From Helicostylum pulchrum (Eukaryota; Mucoromycota; Mucoromycetes; Mucorales; Mucoraceae), in the NCBI GenBank assembly GCA_025677825.1, contig JAIXMO010000008.1:620001-684000 (forward strand): a stretch of 64,000 nt of DNA, given 5' to 3'. Both the position numbers and the translations under genes were made by a program. Position 1 is the first letter of the stretch, and every line of letters starts with the position of its first letter. Shown piece by piece: positions 1-11,897 of the stretch. The notes below the pieces were generated by a model. The model searched no databases. It had not been told where the DNA came from and saw nothing but the letters and a program-made list of their open reading frames with translations.

Positions 1-1
1 A

Positions 2-1096
2 GGAGGAGCCACTATCAATAATCAGCAATTTGGTTTAGCATCAATTACACAAGATATTTTACAGCCTAACCCATCTGCTGGCGGTGTTGGTTCCTCGGCA
101 CCAGGATCAAATAGTTCTTCCGACGGCCCGGTAGAAGCAAACGGTATTCTTGGTATGGGATACCCTTCATTAACACAAGCCAACAATCAAGGGGAGGGAG
201 CTTATAACCCATTTGTATTTAATTTGGCAGCACAGGGCGTTATCAAGGACCCCGTCTTTTCTATTTTCCTCAATAGTATTTCAGAAACAGGTTGGGCCGG
301 TGAAATTATGCTTGGTGGTATTGATGATTCAAAATATACTGGCGAATTAAATTATTTGCCCGTTGCTTCGTTAACAGCTAAATCTTCTTCGTCATCAGGT
401 AATAGTAGTAGTAGTGGTGGTAATTCGGGCTATTTTTACTGGATGGTGTATGGTCAAGGCTTGGGTGTAAAGAATTCAAATACGGGAAATAACCCTGGTT
501 GGAAATTACGTGAAGTCGGTGCTTATATTTTAGATACTGGTACTACTTTGACTTATTTACCTACCTCGGTTGCTTCTGATATTGTTGCAGCTTTTGCTGG
601 TCCCGATGGGTTTGCTCTTGATCGCCAATCAGGTGTATTTATAGTTGATTGTGCTACTGCTAAATCTCCTGCTCGCTTTGAATTAGTCATGTCTCAATCT
701 AGTAAAGTAAGTGCAAGTCCTCTCGTGTTAAGTGTGCCCGCCAAAGAGTTGGTCATTCCTATAGATACATCTAGTGCAGATACTGCTACCACTTGTATGT
801 TTGGTATTGCTCCTTTAGGGGGATCTGGTGGTATCGGTGCCAATATGTATTTAATTGGCGATTCTGTACTTCGTTCTGCATACATGGTGTTTGATATGGG
901 TCAAAATCGTGTTGGTCTTGCTGCTACTAAAGATTTGGGTGGTACTGTATCTATTAATGGAACTGAACCCTCTGCTGAGTCTGCTTCCTCGGATGCTTCT
1001 AATACTTCTAGTTCCGGTTCGATATTACATACGCGTAATTTCATTCTAACTTTAGGTGCTTTAGGTATAACTACGGTAGCTATGGCTTCTTTCTAG
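2..1096 (+). CDS. Pepsin-like aspartic protease, GPI-type (5' partial)
   Basis: C-terminal part of a secreted family A1 aspartic endopeptidase; the frame is open from base 2, so the start, signal peptide and first catalytic Asp lie before the window. Seen: NGILGMGYPS after the flap region, the second active-site motif ILDTGTTLTYLP (bases about 527-562), and the C-terminal LIGDSVLRSAYMVFDMGQNRVGLA block. A Ser-rich spacer follows and then a hydrophobic tail (FILTLGALGITTVAMASF) ending at the TAG, which fits a GPI-anchor signal, so a yapsin-like protease at the cell surface is inferred. No intron is seen in this part. The next gene downstream is a related protease on the same strand, suggesting tandem duplication. 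The family is certain; surface anchoring is probable. Confidence 0.9.
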   Translation, partial: GGATINNQQFGLASITQDILQPNPSAGGVGSSAPGSNSSSDGPVEANGILGMGYPSLTQANNQGEGAYNPFVFNLAAQGVIKDPVFSIFLNSISETGWAGEIMLGGIDDSKYTGELNYLPVASLTAKSSSSSGNSSSSGGNSGYFYWMVYGQGLGVKNSNTGNNPGWKLREVGAYILDTGTTLTYLPTSVASDIVAAFAGPDGFALDRQSGVFIVDCATAKSPARFELVMSQSSKVSASPLVLSVPAKELVIPIDTSSADTATTCMFGIAPLGGSGGIGANMYLIGDSVLRSAYMVFDMGQNRVGLAATKDLGGTVSINGTEPSAESASSDASNTSSSGSILHTRNFILTLGALGITTVAMASF

Positions 1097-1268
1097 ATTT
1101 AATACTGTAATATTGTTCCTTTTTTCTTTTTTTCAATCATCCCCCCCTCCCCTTCTATCGTCTAATAATGTATAAATAATAAATTTCTCTAGGGTTTTAA
1201 CCATCTGAAACAAATTTTGTAATAAGAGAAGAAAAAAACTTTTTTTTAAAAATTTGTATACTTTAATA

Positions 1269-2705
1269 ATGCTCTTAACTATTTTATTGTTCGCTTATGT
1301 AAATGCATCTAGCATTATTTTACCCATAACTAAGCGTCATAAACCTATTAATGGATTACAAAAAAGAGCTCAACATTATACACCGCTTTTTAATGACGAA
1401 GGATCAGAGTATTTGGTTAACATTGGTATTGGTACACCAATTCAAAATTTTACACTTTCTTTAGATACAGGAAGGTATATATACGCATATATAAAAAATA
1501 TATAAAAAAGAAGAAGAAGGTTGTAATAACTATGTATATAATATATAGTGCTGATTTATGGATACCATCAATAGAATGTCCAACAGATCAATGTCCACTG
1601 ACCAGATTTGATGCATCAAAATCTTCTACATTTCATCCGACTACGTCATTATTTCATGTTCAATACGGAATTGGAAGTGTCAACGGTACGTACGGCACAG
1701 ATCATGTTTATCTGGGAGATGCGCACGTTCCCCAACAGCTATTTGGGTTAGCTAGTAGTACACGTGACCTCATACTTGTCACTTCTAATAATACAAATGA
1801 GATCGCCAATGGCATATTTGGCTTAGGTCATCCAGCACTTACAACTAGCGCCGTAAAATATGAGCCCTTTTTGTTTCAACTAGCAAAGCAAGGTATGATT
1901 GATGACGCGATATTTTCTATAAGCATGGGATCAATGTCTGATGAAGGATGGAGTGGAGAGATGATGATTGGTGGTACTAATCCAAATAAGTACAGTGGAG
2001 AAATTGAATATGCACCAGTGATGAGTGACAGTACTTATTGGATGGTAGGCGGTAAATCGATTCAAATATTAAAAAGGGATACAGTAGACGAGATTGTACT
2101 AAATTCGACATTTGATGGAGTACGAGGTATGATCATTGATACGGGTACAACGTTAACATATGTTGATCACGAATTGGCGGAAGAAATTGTACGGGAAGTA
2201 GCGGGAAGAGAAGAAAATAACGTTGCACTGGATCATATGTCTGGTACTTTTATTATCAACTGTCAAGCGCCACACTTGAATGATCGTTCAGTGGATTACT
2301 CTGTAAAGATTATTTTGGAAAATGATGTTACATTGAATATACCTGTAAAAGACTTGATTATTCCGTTAGATGGTAAAACCGTACAAGAATCAACACAGTG
2401 TATGTTTGGTATTGCACCGTGGATGAAAACTGGCACAAGTGATAAGATGAATAAAAAAGGCTGGATTTTAATTGGTGATTCAGTATTGAGATCAACCTAT
2501 CTAGTATTTGATATGAAGCAAAATCGTATTGGCTTTGCAAAAGTAAGATTTTACTGTCGCACGAGACATTATAAACATTTAAAATTAATCCACCTTGTAT
2601 TTTTAGCCTTTGATTGTACCACAGCAACGAATCATGGTATCCCTTGGCAACAAGTCATCTCCACCGCTACTGGTATTGATTGCATTTATTTTGGTTGTGC
2701 TGTAA
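1269..2705 (+). CDS. Pepsin-like aspartic protease, GPI-type (3 exons)
   Basis: Exons 1269-1474, 1549-2542 and 2607-2705 join in frame to 432 aa. The start is the ATG at 1269, followed by a signal peptide (MLLTILLFAYVNAS) and a likely Kex2-type propeptide site (LQKR). Intron 1 interrupts the first catalytic motif; splicing yields LSLDTGSADLWIPS. The flap (VQYGIGSVNGTYG) and second motif (IIDTGTTLTYV) are intact, so the enzyme looks active. Reading through intron 2 would give a polar Lys/Glu-rich end. Splicing gives SSPPLLVLIAFILVVL and a stop at 2703-2705, a typical GPI or membrane tail, which is why the spliced form was chosen. It lies about 170 bp after the upstream paralogue on the same strand. 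Role: extracellular proteolysis or wall-protein processing, as known for yapsin-like enzymes. Confidence 0.92.
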
Positions 2706-3442
2706 AAGAAAAAGAAGAAAAAAAAAGCTTGCTTACATAAAATGGTCCGTGCTACTTTTTTTTTTTTTTTTTTTTCATTGTCAGATTTAAAGTTACTCCT
2801 TATCTCTTTGTGTAAACGCATATTTTTTAATAAAAACACTTGGAACAATGGCATTTTTTTAGATTGCTAAATGTGTAACTAACCTTTTTGAGTTTTGCGC
2901 GTTTTTTCTTCACGCATACTCTTCAGTTACAAACATTTCAATTTCTTTTGTCAACACGTTTAAAATTAGTAATCGAGATAACACGTATCTTATCATTATA
3001 ATTGGCTCAATTAAGCAAGCATATTTAAAGGTATGGGCCATCTTATTTTCGTTTAAACAGAGGGATAAATGCTATTCAAATGTCACTTTGTCGCTGCGAA
3101 AACAGAAGTTCCGGAAATAATGTTGTATAGATTTGTTTTTTTTTTGTGTCATGTTTCATGTGATTGTAAACAGTTTAAAAAAGAAAAGAAAATAGCGCAT
3201 ATAAATATTTTTTTAATCATGAGATACAATTGTACCACGTAAAAACCCAATTTTAATATCGAAAAAACAGGTTCAAAAAGTACTATTTTCTTTGAATTAA
3301 ATATCCGCTTCGATTTAATTGGTTCTGGGTATTTCTCTAGTTTATTTTTGGTTCGATATTTTTTTTTTATTTCTCCTTTTTTCTTTCTCTTTTTTCTTAT
3401 TTCTTCTTTTTTTTTTTTTTTTTTGCTTGTGTGTGTATTTCA
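2706..3442. other. Intergenic, 737 bp
   Basis: Low-complexity AT-rich DNA. A pyrimidine-rich tract (about 3350-3424) lies directly before the next start codon, as is common in promoters here. No other feature is seen. Confidence 0.6.
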
Positions 3443-4282
3443 ATGACTATCGATAATAATAAGGAAATGTTAATGAGACGCTTGGCCGATGCTAGTCAAT
3501 GTAAAATATACCCATCGATTATTCCTAGAAACGAACTCCCTTTAAGAAAAATATTATTAACCACGAGGTAATTTCCCACACATATACACGCACCCACCCG
3601 TCCACACACATATACAGACAGACATATATATACACACACATACACACACAAACGCACACACACAAATACCCCCTTCTTCCCCTCATTTTTCTTTCTTGAT
3701 ATTGAATAAATATATTTTAGATTGTGGAATCATGTATGTAGACAGCAAGCTTTGATGACGATGCCTTCTGATGATTGGTTATTTGACCAACAACAACAAG
3801 AAGCACTTTTTATGTTAAATATTGAACAAACTAGTAGTAGTAGTAGTAGTATACCCAAAGAAGAAGAGGATGATGATGAAGAAGAAGAAGAAGAAGAAGA
3901 AAAAGAAGAAAAAGAAAGCCATAAATTAGCAGACATAGTAGACAATTCAAGTACGCCAGATTGGACTTGGTTTAATGAAGAACAAAAAGAACAAGTTCTT
4001 CTAGACTCTTTAAGTCACGAGGAAAAAGAACAAGATAATAATAATACCCAACAAGTACTGTTGATAAAGTCAACTAGTAACTTGTTATCTCATGATAATA
4101 CTGCACTGTTAATAGAAAGAAAGCGTACATTTGATGATACAGACACTACTACTGATTCCAATAAAAAATCAAAACACAACTATCACCATCACCACTATTC
4201 AATCGATTCCCCGGCTTCACCGGCTGGTCCGGCTTCTCCTCCAACTTCTCCGAATAGCCCTGCAGTCTTATTAAGTGCATAA
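3443..4282 (+). CDS. Hypothetical acidic low-complexity protein (2 exons)
   Basis: Exons 3443-3567 and 3721-4282 join in frame (AG|A = Arg) to 228 aa. The conserved-looking part is the N-terminus (MRRLADASQCKIYPSIIP, then NELPLRKILLTTRLWNHV), which spans the splice site; exon 2 alone lacks a good ATG at its start. The rest is low complexity: a Ser run, a long Asp/Glu run (about residues 80-105), poly-Asn, a His stretch and a Pro/Ser/Ala-rich end with repeated SP dipeptides. A basic KRTF and KKSK pair could act in nuclear import, but this is speculative. The 153-bp intron carries a CA-rich tract (about 3581-3665). Family not recognised; no function assigned. The protein is convergent with the kinesin gene. 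Confidence 0.65.
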
Positions 4283-4857
4283 TAATACACTTATTCTATA
4301 TTATTACACCTTGAAAAAAAGAACAAAAAAAATCTTATTATTACATATACATATTAAAAATAAAATAAAAAAAAGTACAAAATTATCATAAAAAGGGCAA
4401 AAATCCTTTAAATAATCTATTTTTATATACGGCAAAACATATAGCCAGTGACCCTATTTAAAATAAGTGCGCCAATGAAATTCTGATTACTGTAAATGGT
4501 AAAACCGGGTTGTTGTACAGCATAGTAAGACATGTCATCATTATTTTATATATATGTTCAGTGTTACAGATATGTAGTTTTTTAGTTAAGCTTGATCAGC
4601 TGTGCTTTGTCTTACAAAAAAAAGTAAAACTATATATTATAAACAAAATCGTTATGTTACATCAAGTGCTTTTCCTTTTATGTAACCATTTTGTCGATCT
4701 TCATCTAGATTTTGTAACAGGTACAACACTTGTTTTAACAATGTAATTTGAACAGTAGATCTTGTAACACAAGGATTTTTATATGTAAAAAAAAAAAGAA
4801 CCTATTTATTATTATTATTACTATTACGCGCGCATCAATGGTTATGTATATACAGTT
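4283..4857. other. Convergent intergenic, 575 bp
   Basis: AT-rich spacer between two convergent 3' ends. Contains A-runs and AATAAA-like signals; no ORF or RNA gene is recognised. Confidence 0.55.
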
Positions 4858-7800
4858 TTAATTTGTTTTGTAAAGGATATAAAGTGCTGCACAACAAATA
4901 ACACTCCAACGGTTAAATATGATTGAACGTAGTAAAGGCTGATTCATAGATTTTGTGTATGGCATGTAATCGCTGTACTCTTCTTGTATCGATTCATGTT
5001 CAGTTTCGTCCGTATCTTTTTCGTTAGTTGTAATCTCTACACTTGTTTCAGATTCCATAACATTTTGTTCAATCGTTTCAACATCGCTATCATCACTGCT
5101 ATTACAAATCGGATTCTTATTTTCCCAGAATAGATAGTCTTCTTCTTCCTCTTCCTCTTCTTCATCATTAAAATCATCTTCAAGTATATATTCTGGTATT
5201 ATTAAATCCGGAACTTCTTCTTCTTCTTCTTCTTCTTCGCGTTCAATAGCACCAAGTAGTGTATGTACAAAGGAATGATAAGGATTCATGCATTCAATAA
5301 ATGAAACTGCTTCATAAATCGAAATTATTTCCGGTGCTACAATAGGCAATGTCGAAGAATTTCTAATTGCGTTTTGTAGTGCCTGAGTAATTGTATTCTT
5401 AGGCACATGAATTTCTTGTGGTTTGTTAAAAACGATAGACGAAAGCACACCTTGAAATACACAAGATACAGCTTTTGATAGATCAACATGATCTGTAAAA
5501 GAAGTCAACATGTCATAATCTTCTTGATGAGATACTTGAAGACCTGCAGATATGGCTTCAGAGATATGCTGTACAGCCACTAAAATAGCAGGAGTTAATA
5601 AATCATTATCCTTTGGCGTTTGAGTAGCTTGACTTTGAAGTAAGGGGGCGGTGCATGCAGGTGTTTGAGTAAATGAATGTGTAGTAGGAGGCAAAGAAGA
5701 AGAAGAAAAAGTTATTAAACTTTCACTTTCTAGTAGTACCTGCTGCTTTGATTTTATACTAGAAATTTCTTGCTTTAATTCTTCAATTTGCGTGTCGCGT
5801 TTAGACAAAACTTCTTGATGCTTTGCATGGACTGTTTCCATAATATTCATCATATCTTGCATAGATTCTGCATGAAGCGCCATTTTATCTATTTTCTTTT
5901 GATGTGCTGCTATTTGTGCAGCAAATCCTTCTTCACATCGAGCAACGACATCACGCATTGTAGTCTCTTTTGTTAGCTCGTCTGCAGATAGATTGGCAAA
6001 ACGTGATAACTAATTTTTTTATAAAGTATTAATTTATTTATTTCTCCTTGTAGTAAAATATAAATATATACCATATCGAAGTTCTCTGGATGTTCTGCAT
6101 CGTCTTTAGAACTTGTCAAAATAAACCCTAATAAACTCTTTAGGCGTAATCTTGTTTCATTTTCCAGCTAAATAAAATATTAGTTAGATATCGCGCATAA
6201 AATCTCTATTTACTAATGCAACTATTTGTTTGTTTTGTTTTATTTACATCGTTTTTCTCTTGCATCTTTGTTTGTAATTCGGCAATTTTTAAAAGGCAGT
6301 TTTGAAGTTCTGAGTTATCTAGAATCTATCAAAAACAAATCAACATATATAAATAAATAGAGAGAAAGAAAGTGGCGATGTCACTTTTTTCTTATTACCC
6401 GTGTCATTTTAGCTGCTGTCTTGATTAACTTTGCGCGTTGTGCAAATCTTAACGTGTTTAATGATTCATCTTTAGAAGATAAGGTAGGATTAATTGTACA
6501 AATCACGGAAATTCTTGCATTTCCAGATAACGCAGCTTGAAGGATCCGCGTTAATTTAGAGTCACGAAAAGGGATATGAGATGATCTATTTTAAAGTAGT
6601 ATTTTTTTAAGGGAGGTGATGCGAAAAAGTTTACTTTGTTTATGTGGCAAAGCACTTACGGTTCTTCGCTGGTAAGTTTTGAGATAACGTTTCCCAAAGT
6701 TAATAAACTTTTATTAATGTATCCACCTTCTTTTCTTCTTTCAATATCAGTAGCTACTTTTTCTGAACCTGCCAGATCAATTAAATTCTTTTTTTACGTG
6801 TAAAAAAAGTGTATGTAGGTGAGTATAAATATCAAACAAAAAACAAAAACAAAATATATATATACGTACTAATTGAGAAACGCGAACACTTCTATTGGTA
6901 TTTGTTGGTAATCCTTTGGAGCGACTTTCAATAACTAATTGGAAAATAGTATGAGAACGACTACTATGTTCGTTATAATCTGTAGCACTAATATGTCGAT
7001 TGCATTCTCCATCATTAATACAAGTCATGACTTCTTTTACTGTCTTTACAATCACTTCTTTCAAGTTACGAACAGAAACACCATTCTTTTTATCTTCGAT
7101 AATTTCTGGACTCTTGTTTTCAGAGTTTAATAAATCTTTAATTTTCTCGTTATAGATCTCCATGTAAGATACGCGTAACAGGTATTCTCTCCCCGCTGTA
7201 TCCTGTATTTATGGAGTAAGGTGAATATTTAGTCGTTTATTTGTTTGTTTTTTTCTTTTAGTACCTCCTCGATATAAGAAAACACCTCTTTTATGGCACG
7301 TGGTATAACTCCCGGCTCAGCTTCGGTGCCTGATCAAAATAAATATGTGGTTTTAGTTAGAAAAAAAAAGGACCTAGAAGAAATCATTGTATTGTTGAAA
7401 CTTACCCATCTTTGTTTTTCAAAAAAAAAAAAAAAAAAAAAAAAATTAGCATGATTTTGTATTATTGTGACATAATAAGACATATGTACCATTGTCTACA
7501 TATTTAAAAAAAAACATAATTAATATACATTGCAATTTTATTTTTAATACAAAAAAAAATTTACTTACGTATGTTTTACCACTTGCTGTTTGACCATAAG
7601 CAAAAACGGTACCTATTATTATATTAATTAAAATTATATATTAAAAACGACAAAAAAAACAACAAAAAAAGAATTAAAGCGTACCGTTATAACCTATCAT
7701 GGAAGATCTAAAAAAAATGTAATAATGTGTAAGTATTAAATAGAAAAAAAAATCGTTTGTTTTTTCTTTTACCGAACAAGGTCATGAATACCAGAGTTGT

Positions 7801-8151
7801 ATATTTGTTCATTATCTACGCCTACTACCACGTTATCTATAATAGTGTATTGTTTGGTTAAATGTTTTTTTTTATTGCTGGGAGAGAGAAATTTTTTTTT
7901 TGAATCGTACCGTAGCTAAAAGTGTTACTAGAAGGTCGTGCAAGGGCAATTGAACCCTGTTCCGGATTTATTTGCCAACAAGGTTCTTCCGCCAACTCTT
8001 TCTTCGACCTTGGTGGTCTGCATCGTACCAGCACTTGTACATTTTCTCGAATTGAAGTGGATTTTGTTGAAAAAGAAGGTTTTGGTTTAAAAGAACTGGT
8101 GGATGATGTAGGGCTTGGGTATACTGTCTGAGCTGTCATTTGTGGTGTCAT
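4858..8151 (-). CDS. N-terminal-motor kinesin, possibly kinesin-7-like (13 exons)
   Basis: Thirteen exons (8151-7911, 7836-7773, 7707-7685, 7612-7569, 7495-7490, 7409-7406, 7329-7265, 7202-6870, 6787-6660, 6585-6399, 6325-6248, 6167-6072, 6009-4858) join in frame to 806 aa. The motor is complete: [11 protein letters not shown] near residue 40, P-loop GQTASGKT at 116-123 followed by [14 protein letters not shown] at 226-233, DLAGSE at 264-269, and motor end [11 protein letters not shown]. Two exons are only 6 and 4 nt and encode the TM|MG of the P-loop motif. After the motor come short helical, coiled-coil-like stretches, a very acidic region with two Glu runs, and a C-terminal hydrophobic segment ([13 protein letters not shown]) just before the stop that could be a tail anchor. 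ATP-driven microtubule motor; the subfamily is uncertain. Confidence 0.9.
7406..7409 (-). other. 4-nt microexon of kinesin (Met, first base of Gly)
   Basis: On the minus strand ATGG sits between acceptor AACAAAG and donor GTAAGTTTC. Together with the 6-nt exon it restores GKTYTMMGTEAEPG. It changes phase from 0 to 1, matching the next exon, which starts GC ACC. Confidence 0.8.
7490..7495 (-). other. 6-nt microexon of kinesin (Thr-Met)
   Basis: On the minus strand ACAATG is flanked by an AG acceptor (7497-7496, in AAATATGTAG) and a GT donor (7489-7488, in GTACATATG). Inclusion keeps phase 0 and supplies the Thr-Met expected after the P-loop GKTY. Confidence 0.8.
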
Positions 8152-8204
8152 TGGTAGAAGAAAGAATAAAAAAATTAAAAGGAAAAAAGGAAAGAGCTCC
8201 GTTG

Positions 8205-8213
8205 TTTTATATA
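8205..8213 (-). promoter_or_regulatory. Possible TATA box of the kinesin gene
   Basis: TATATAAAA on the minus strand, about 55 bp before the kinesin ATG. Given the AT-rich background, this is only suggestive. Confidence 0.35.
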
Positions 8214-9080
8214 CGCTATCGTATTCATATTTATGTTTGAATTAAAAACAGTCCAAATAAAGTTGAAAAAAGCCCAATTCGGATACTGACCGTGTATTAT
8301 TTAATGATGAAAAAGTCTGTACTCCTGATACATGAAAGGGGGGGACGTTGTAGTATAGCTTTATCGTAATTTTACTCTTTTTTTTGGGAGCAGGTCTTAA
8401 AAACCCTTCTACTGTATACAGCTGTTTTAGTCAGGTTTTCCCTTGCATTAATTTGTTTTATTAGGTATTAAAGAAACAATTACAGGACTGTGTTGTCGGT
8501 TTTAAGCTTTTTTAGAAACAGTGAAGATTACATTTCTGAAGTGTGTAACTGCTGCAAATCGATTGACAGTTTTTTGGGTCCAGAGTAATTTTTTTTTCGA
8601 TTACAAAAAGTTTTATTAGATGTGTATTATATATTCTAATGCGCGTTTACGCACGAAAATATCTCTCTTTCGTCACTAAATTATACTCCTTTTTTTTTTT
8701 TAACTTCAAGTCACTTTTTCACTTTTTTGTTATTATCACACACTTGAAAAGCAGATGTCTGATCATGTTTCTAGACTAATCTTTTCGGGTAATTCTTGAA
8801 AAAAGAACAATAACACTTTTTTTTTTTTGCTTTTTTAAAAAAAGCTATGCAACGGTCGTTTAGTTAAACGTATACACTTAATGTATGCAATAACCGCAAA
8901 AACTGGTTTATAAAAAAGAGAGCCCTATTTAACTTACTATTAGTATTAAAGTTTTCAGTAAAGTTTTTTTAGAAACGCGGGATATCTAACTCTAAAATTA
9001 TTGGATAATAAAAAGTGAATTAAAGACAGCTTTCCCTTTTTTTTCGCCTGGGAAAAAGGAGAAGAGTCTTGGAGGTTGGT

Positions 9081-9111
<31 letters not shown>

Positions 9112-10424
9112 TCTTGGTAATAACTGACAGCTAATACAAAAGTCCTTTTTGTCTCAGTATAGACATTTCGATACTTGTAGATATGTTTATTTTAATCGTG
9201 CTAAAAAAAAAATTGTTTGTTTTGCATTCGCGTTGTTTATTGCTTATTATGACTACATCTCCGTCATTTGTTTACTTTTTCAAAAAAAAAACACGGTTTC
9301 AAGTTGTCCTTTTCATATTCCCATTTATGGAAACATCGATTTATATCTATCAATTGATTAAAGCACCTTTTCTTAGCAAAATATTTATTCAATAAATTTT
9401 AATTAATATATAAATCGTAAAAGGGTCTCAACACTCTTTTGGATTATAAACGTCGCCAGCATGTTTTTAATGTGTAATATATTTATTTGCCCAAATATAG
9501 GATATCTAAATCGGCAAATAAGATACTTTTTTAAGTTTCTTTTTAGTAACTCTATTGGGGTTAGTGGATATAAATACGAAAGAGTGGTTTATAGACGACA
9601 AAACCTGCAGATGAAAAACAAATTTGGTACACAACGGTTTATTACTTACGAAATGCCCGCACGGTTACATAATGTTACCTACAAATCAAAGTGTTATGGG
9701 TGAATAAAGTAAAAAAAAAAAAGATTCTTTGTGCTCAAGTGGGTCAGTTTAAAACGATATCAATGTGTCTTTGAATAGTCGTAGCCATATTAGGCGAGGC
9801 AAAAAAAGAATATATGCCTTTCAATTAGATGTTTCTAGATAAAATATTGTAGGGCAGTGTTACACACCGTCTTTAATTTCCTCTTGTTACATTATTTTGG
9901 TGAGCTATGCTCATTGAAGAGCTACCCTCTTTGAAGAGGATAGTTGTTTTAAACTTTATTTTCTTTTTCTCTAAAAAATACCTTTTGTAATAATCCTATA
10001 AAACATATAAATACCTCCAACTAAAATCATATTATAATAAAAATCAATTCATATTTTGTCAACAACTTAGTCTTATACTTCTCTTTATTTATAAAGGCCT
10101 TTAAATTAGCTCTTTTATTCTATCTTTTCCTTATACTTTATTTTGTTCCTGAATTCTCTTGGATCTTAATTTCCATTGTACTTTTTACAAAAACTCTTTA
10201 TTTACTTTATTTTCCTAAGTCGTTCTACTTATAAAACAGGAACTGGTGCTCACTTAAACTTACTATTACCTTTTATCTTTTATTACACTTTACTACACCA
10301 TCTATTGATTAACAAAACCATCTTTTATCTATCTTCTATACTTTAATATAACTGACTATTTGTTAAGTTTGATCACGACACTGTCTACGTGCACTTAATT
10401 CTCGGAAAAAATATAAAAATATGT
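8214..10424. other. Intergenic, 2.2 kb
   Basis: AT-rich DNA with long A and T runs (a pure A run at about 9080-9106). A pyrimidine-rich tract occupies roughly 10060-10330. A short ATG ORF at 9461-9703 has no recognisable motif. No convincing gene is seen. Confidence 0.5.
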
Positions 10425-10506
10425 CGTCGCCTGCAGGATTTGAACCTGCGCAGGCAGAGCCTATATGATTTCTAGTCATACTCCTTAACCACTCGGACAA
10501 AGCGAC
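10425..10506 (-). tRNA. tRNA-Ser (anticodon AGA)
   Basis: 82-nt cloverleaf read on the minus strand from 10506. Acceptor stem GTCGCTT pairs with AGGCGAC plus discriminator G. The D-arm is TCCGAGTGGTTAAGG. The anticodon stem TATGA/TCATA encloses loop CTAGAAA, giving AGA. A long variable arm (type II, as in tRNA-Ser) precedes a T-arm GCAGG-TTCAAAT-CCTGC. There is no intron. The 3' flank has a T-rich stretch on the transcribed strand only further away. Decodes UCU, and UCC after A34-to-inosine modification. Confidence 0.96.
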
Positions 10507-11897
10507 TTTCTTAATTTCTGTGACCAAATATAATACTATATCCTATATAAGCGTTTGTAAGTCACGTGATATTCACGTGTACGTACTTTAATTGGATGTT
10601 ATTATAGCCTTTGTTGAATTATGGCATTCAGTTAATTCTGCACTATCCGTAATTAATCATTGCTTTTTTTTTAATTTGAGTTATAGAGAGAAAGATACGA
10701 AATTTTTCCTCTTAAAAACTATAAAGTGATTGCGGTTTCTTTTTCTTTTCGTGATGTTCATTGGTAAGTTATTAGAACAAATTCAAATATCTATTATTTT
10801 ACTCACGTATATGTATAGACGCATACACCAAACCAAGATAATAAAAAAGTTATCGCTATCGAGTTTCCCATAGGTAATATAGAATGGAAAACCCAAATAT
10901 GTGCCTGTTTTGAAGAAACTGGTATCGGATGTTCACATTCTGGTAACACTCACATACATACATTTTCAGTAAATGCATATATTTACTCAAGAGCTTGGCT
11001 GTATTAAACAATGGAATCCACGTATATGAGGCTAGTCTTAAAAGGCCCAAAAAGAAGCAAAAGGTATGTAAATCATTTATATGCCAATTTATCTTAGAAA
11101 GCTCTAAAAGAACAATAAAATTTCGGGAAACAATAATGACGGAAGCAAAACTTTGACACTTCAAAGGGTAGTACAAGTAGTCATAAAATCAATGCAATAG
11201 AAAAAGAAAATAACTGCTTTCCTGGAAAAGCCGTGCTTATTGATTCTGGCCGCAGAGATATTCTATACCGAATGCATGAAAAAAAGAATACCGCTATACT
11301 AGAAACCAAAAGGCCAAGGAACTAAAATCGAAGGAAAGCTTTCGTCGGCAGCAAAAGCTCCCCTCTTGAAACCTTTAAAGAAAATGCGTAAATCCTAGAC
11401 CGTATCGACATTTGAAGAATCCTATAGTAAAGTGCTGTGCGCTTTTAAGCTACATACATATACGAATAAAAAAACTAAACATGTATGAATCAAAAAACTT
11501 ATATTCATAGCCTGCTGCAAAAAAGTAAAAATGTTTAAAGCCAAAGGTGGGATACAAAGTTTAGATAGTAGAGGCTGTTTTGAACTTCAGAAATTTTTGT
11601 GGCTTATGATTGCTTTCTCTTCCTAGCTTTTTATTTAAAAGAAACTAGTAAAATAAAGGGAAACGTAGTGATCTAAAAATCAAGATAAAACCAAAGTAAA
11701 CTGGCCCCTTCATAAGTACTGTTTAAAATAAATAGATAAAAAAACATTGGCAAAAAAGAAAGGGGACCTTATACCAATGCTTTGTTATTATTGGCTGAAA
11801 GTTTTTTAACGAAAAAAAAAAATTTATAGTAACAGAAAAAAAAAAAGGCTTTAGGTTATTCTTTTTTTTTTCTTGCATCCATATACATCTTTAAACA
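10507..11897. other. Intergenic, 1.4 kb, upstream of EF-1B
   Basis: Holds the promoter of the EF-1B gene. The segment 10850-11600 is of higher complexity than the flanks but has no recognisable product; a minus-strand ORF at 10856-11176 begins with TTG and shows no motif. Confidence 0.5.

Noticed and set aside
2543..2740. Unspliced C-terminus of the second aspartic protease
   Set aside because: Read-through gives a polar Lys/Glu-rich end unlike the family; splicing at 2543-2606 gives a hydrophobic GPI-type tail like that of the neighbour.
9461..9703. 80-aa plus-strand ORF in the 8-10 kb desert
   Set aside because: Although it starts with ATG, the sequence is Phe/Ile/Asn-rich without motif and lies in AT-rich DNA.
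10856..11176. 106-aa minus-strand ORF upstream of EF-1B
   Set aside because: It begins with TTG, has no recognisable motif and no promoter-like signals; composition resembles chance translation.
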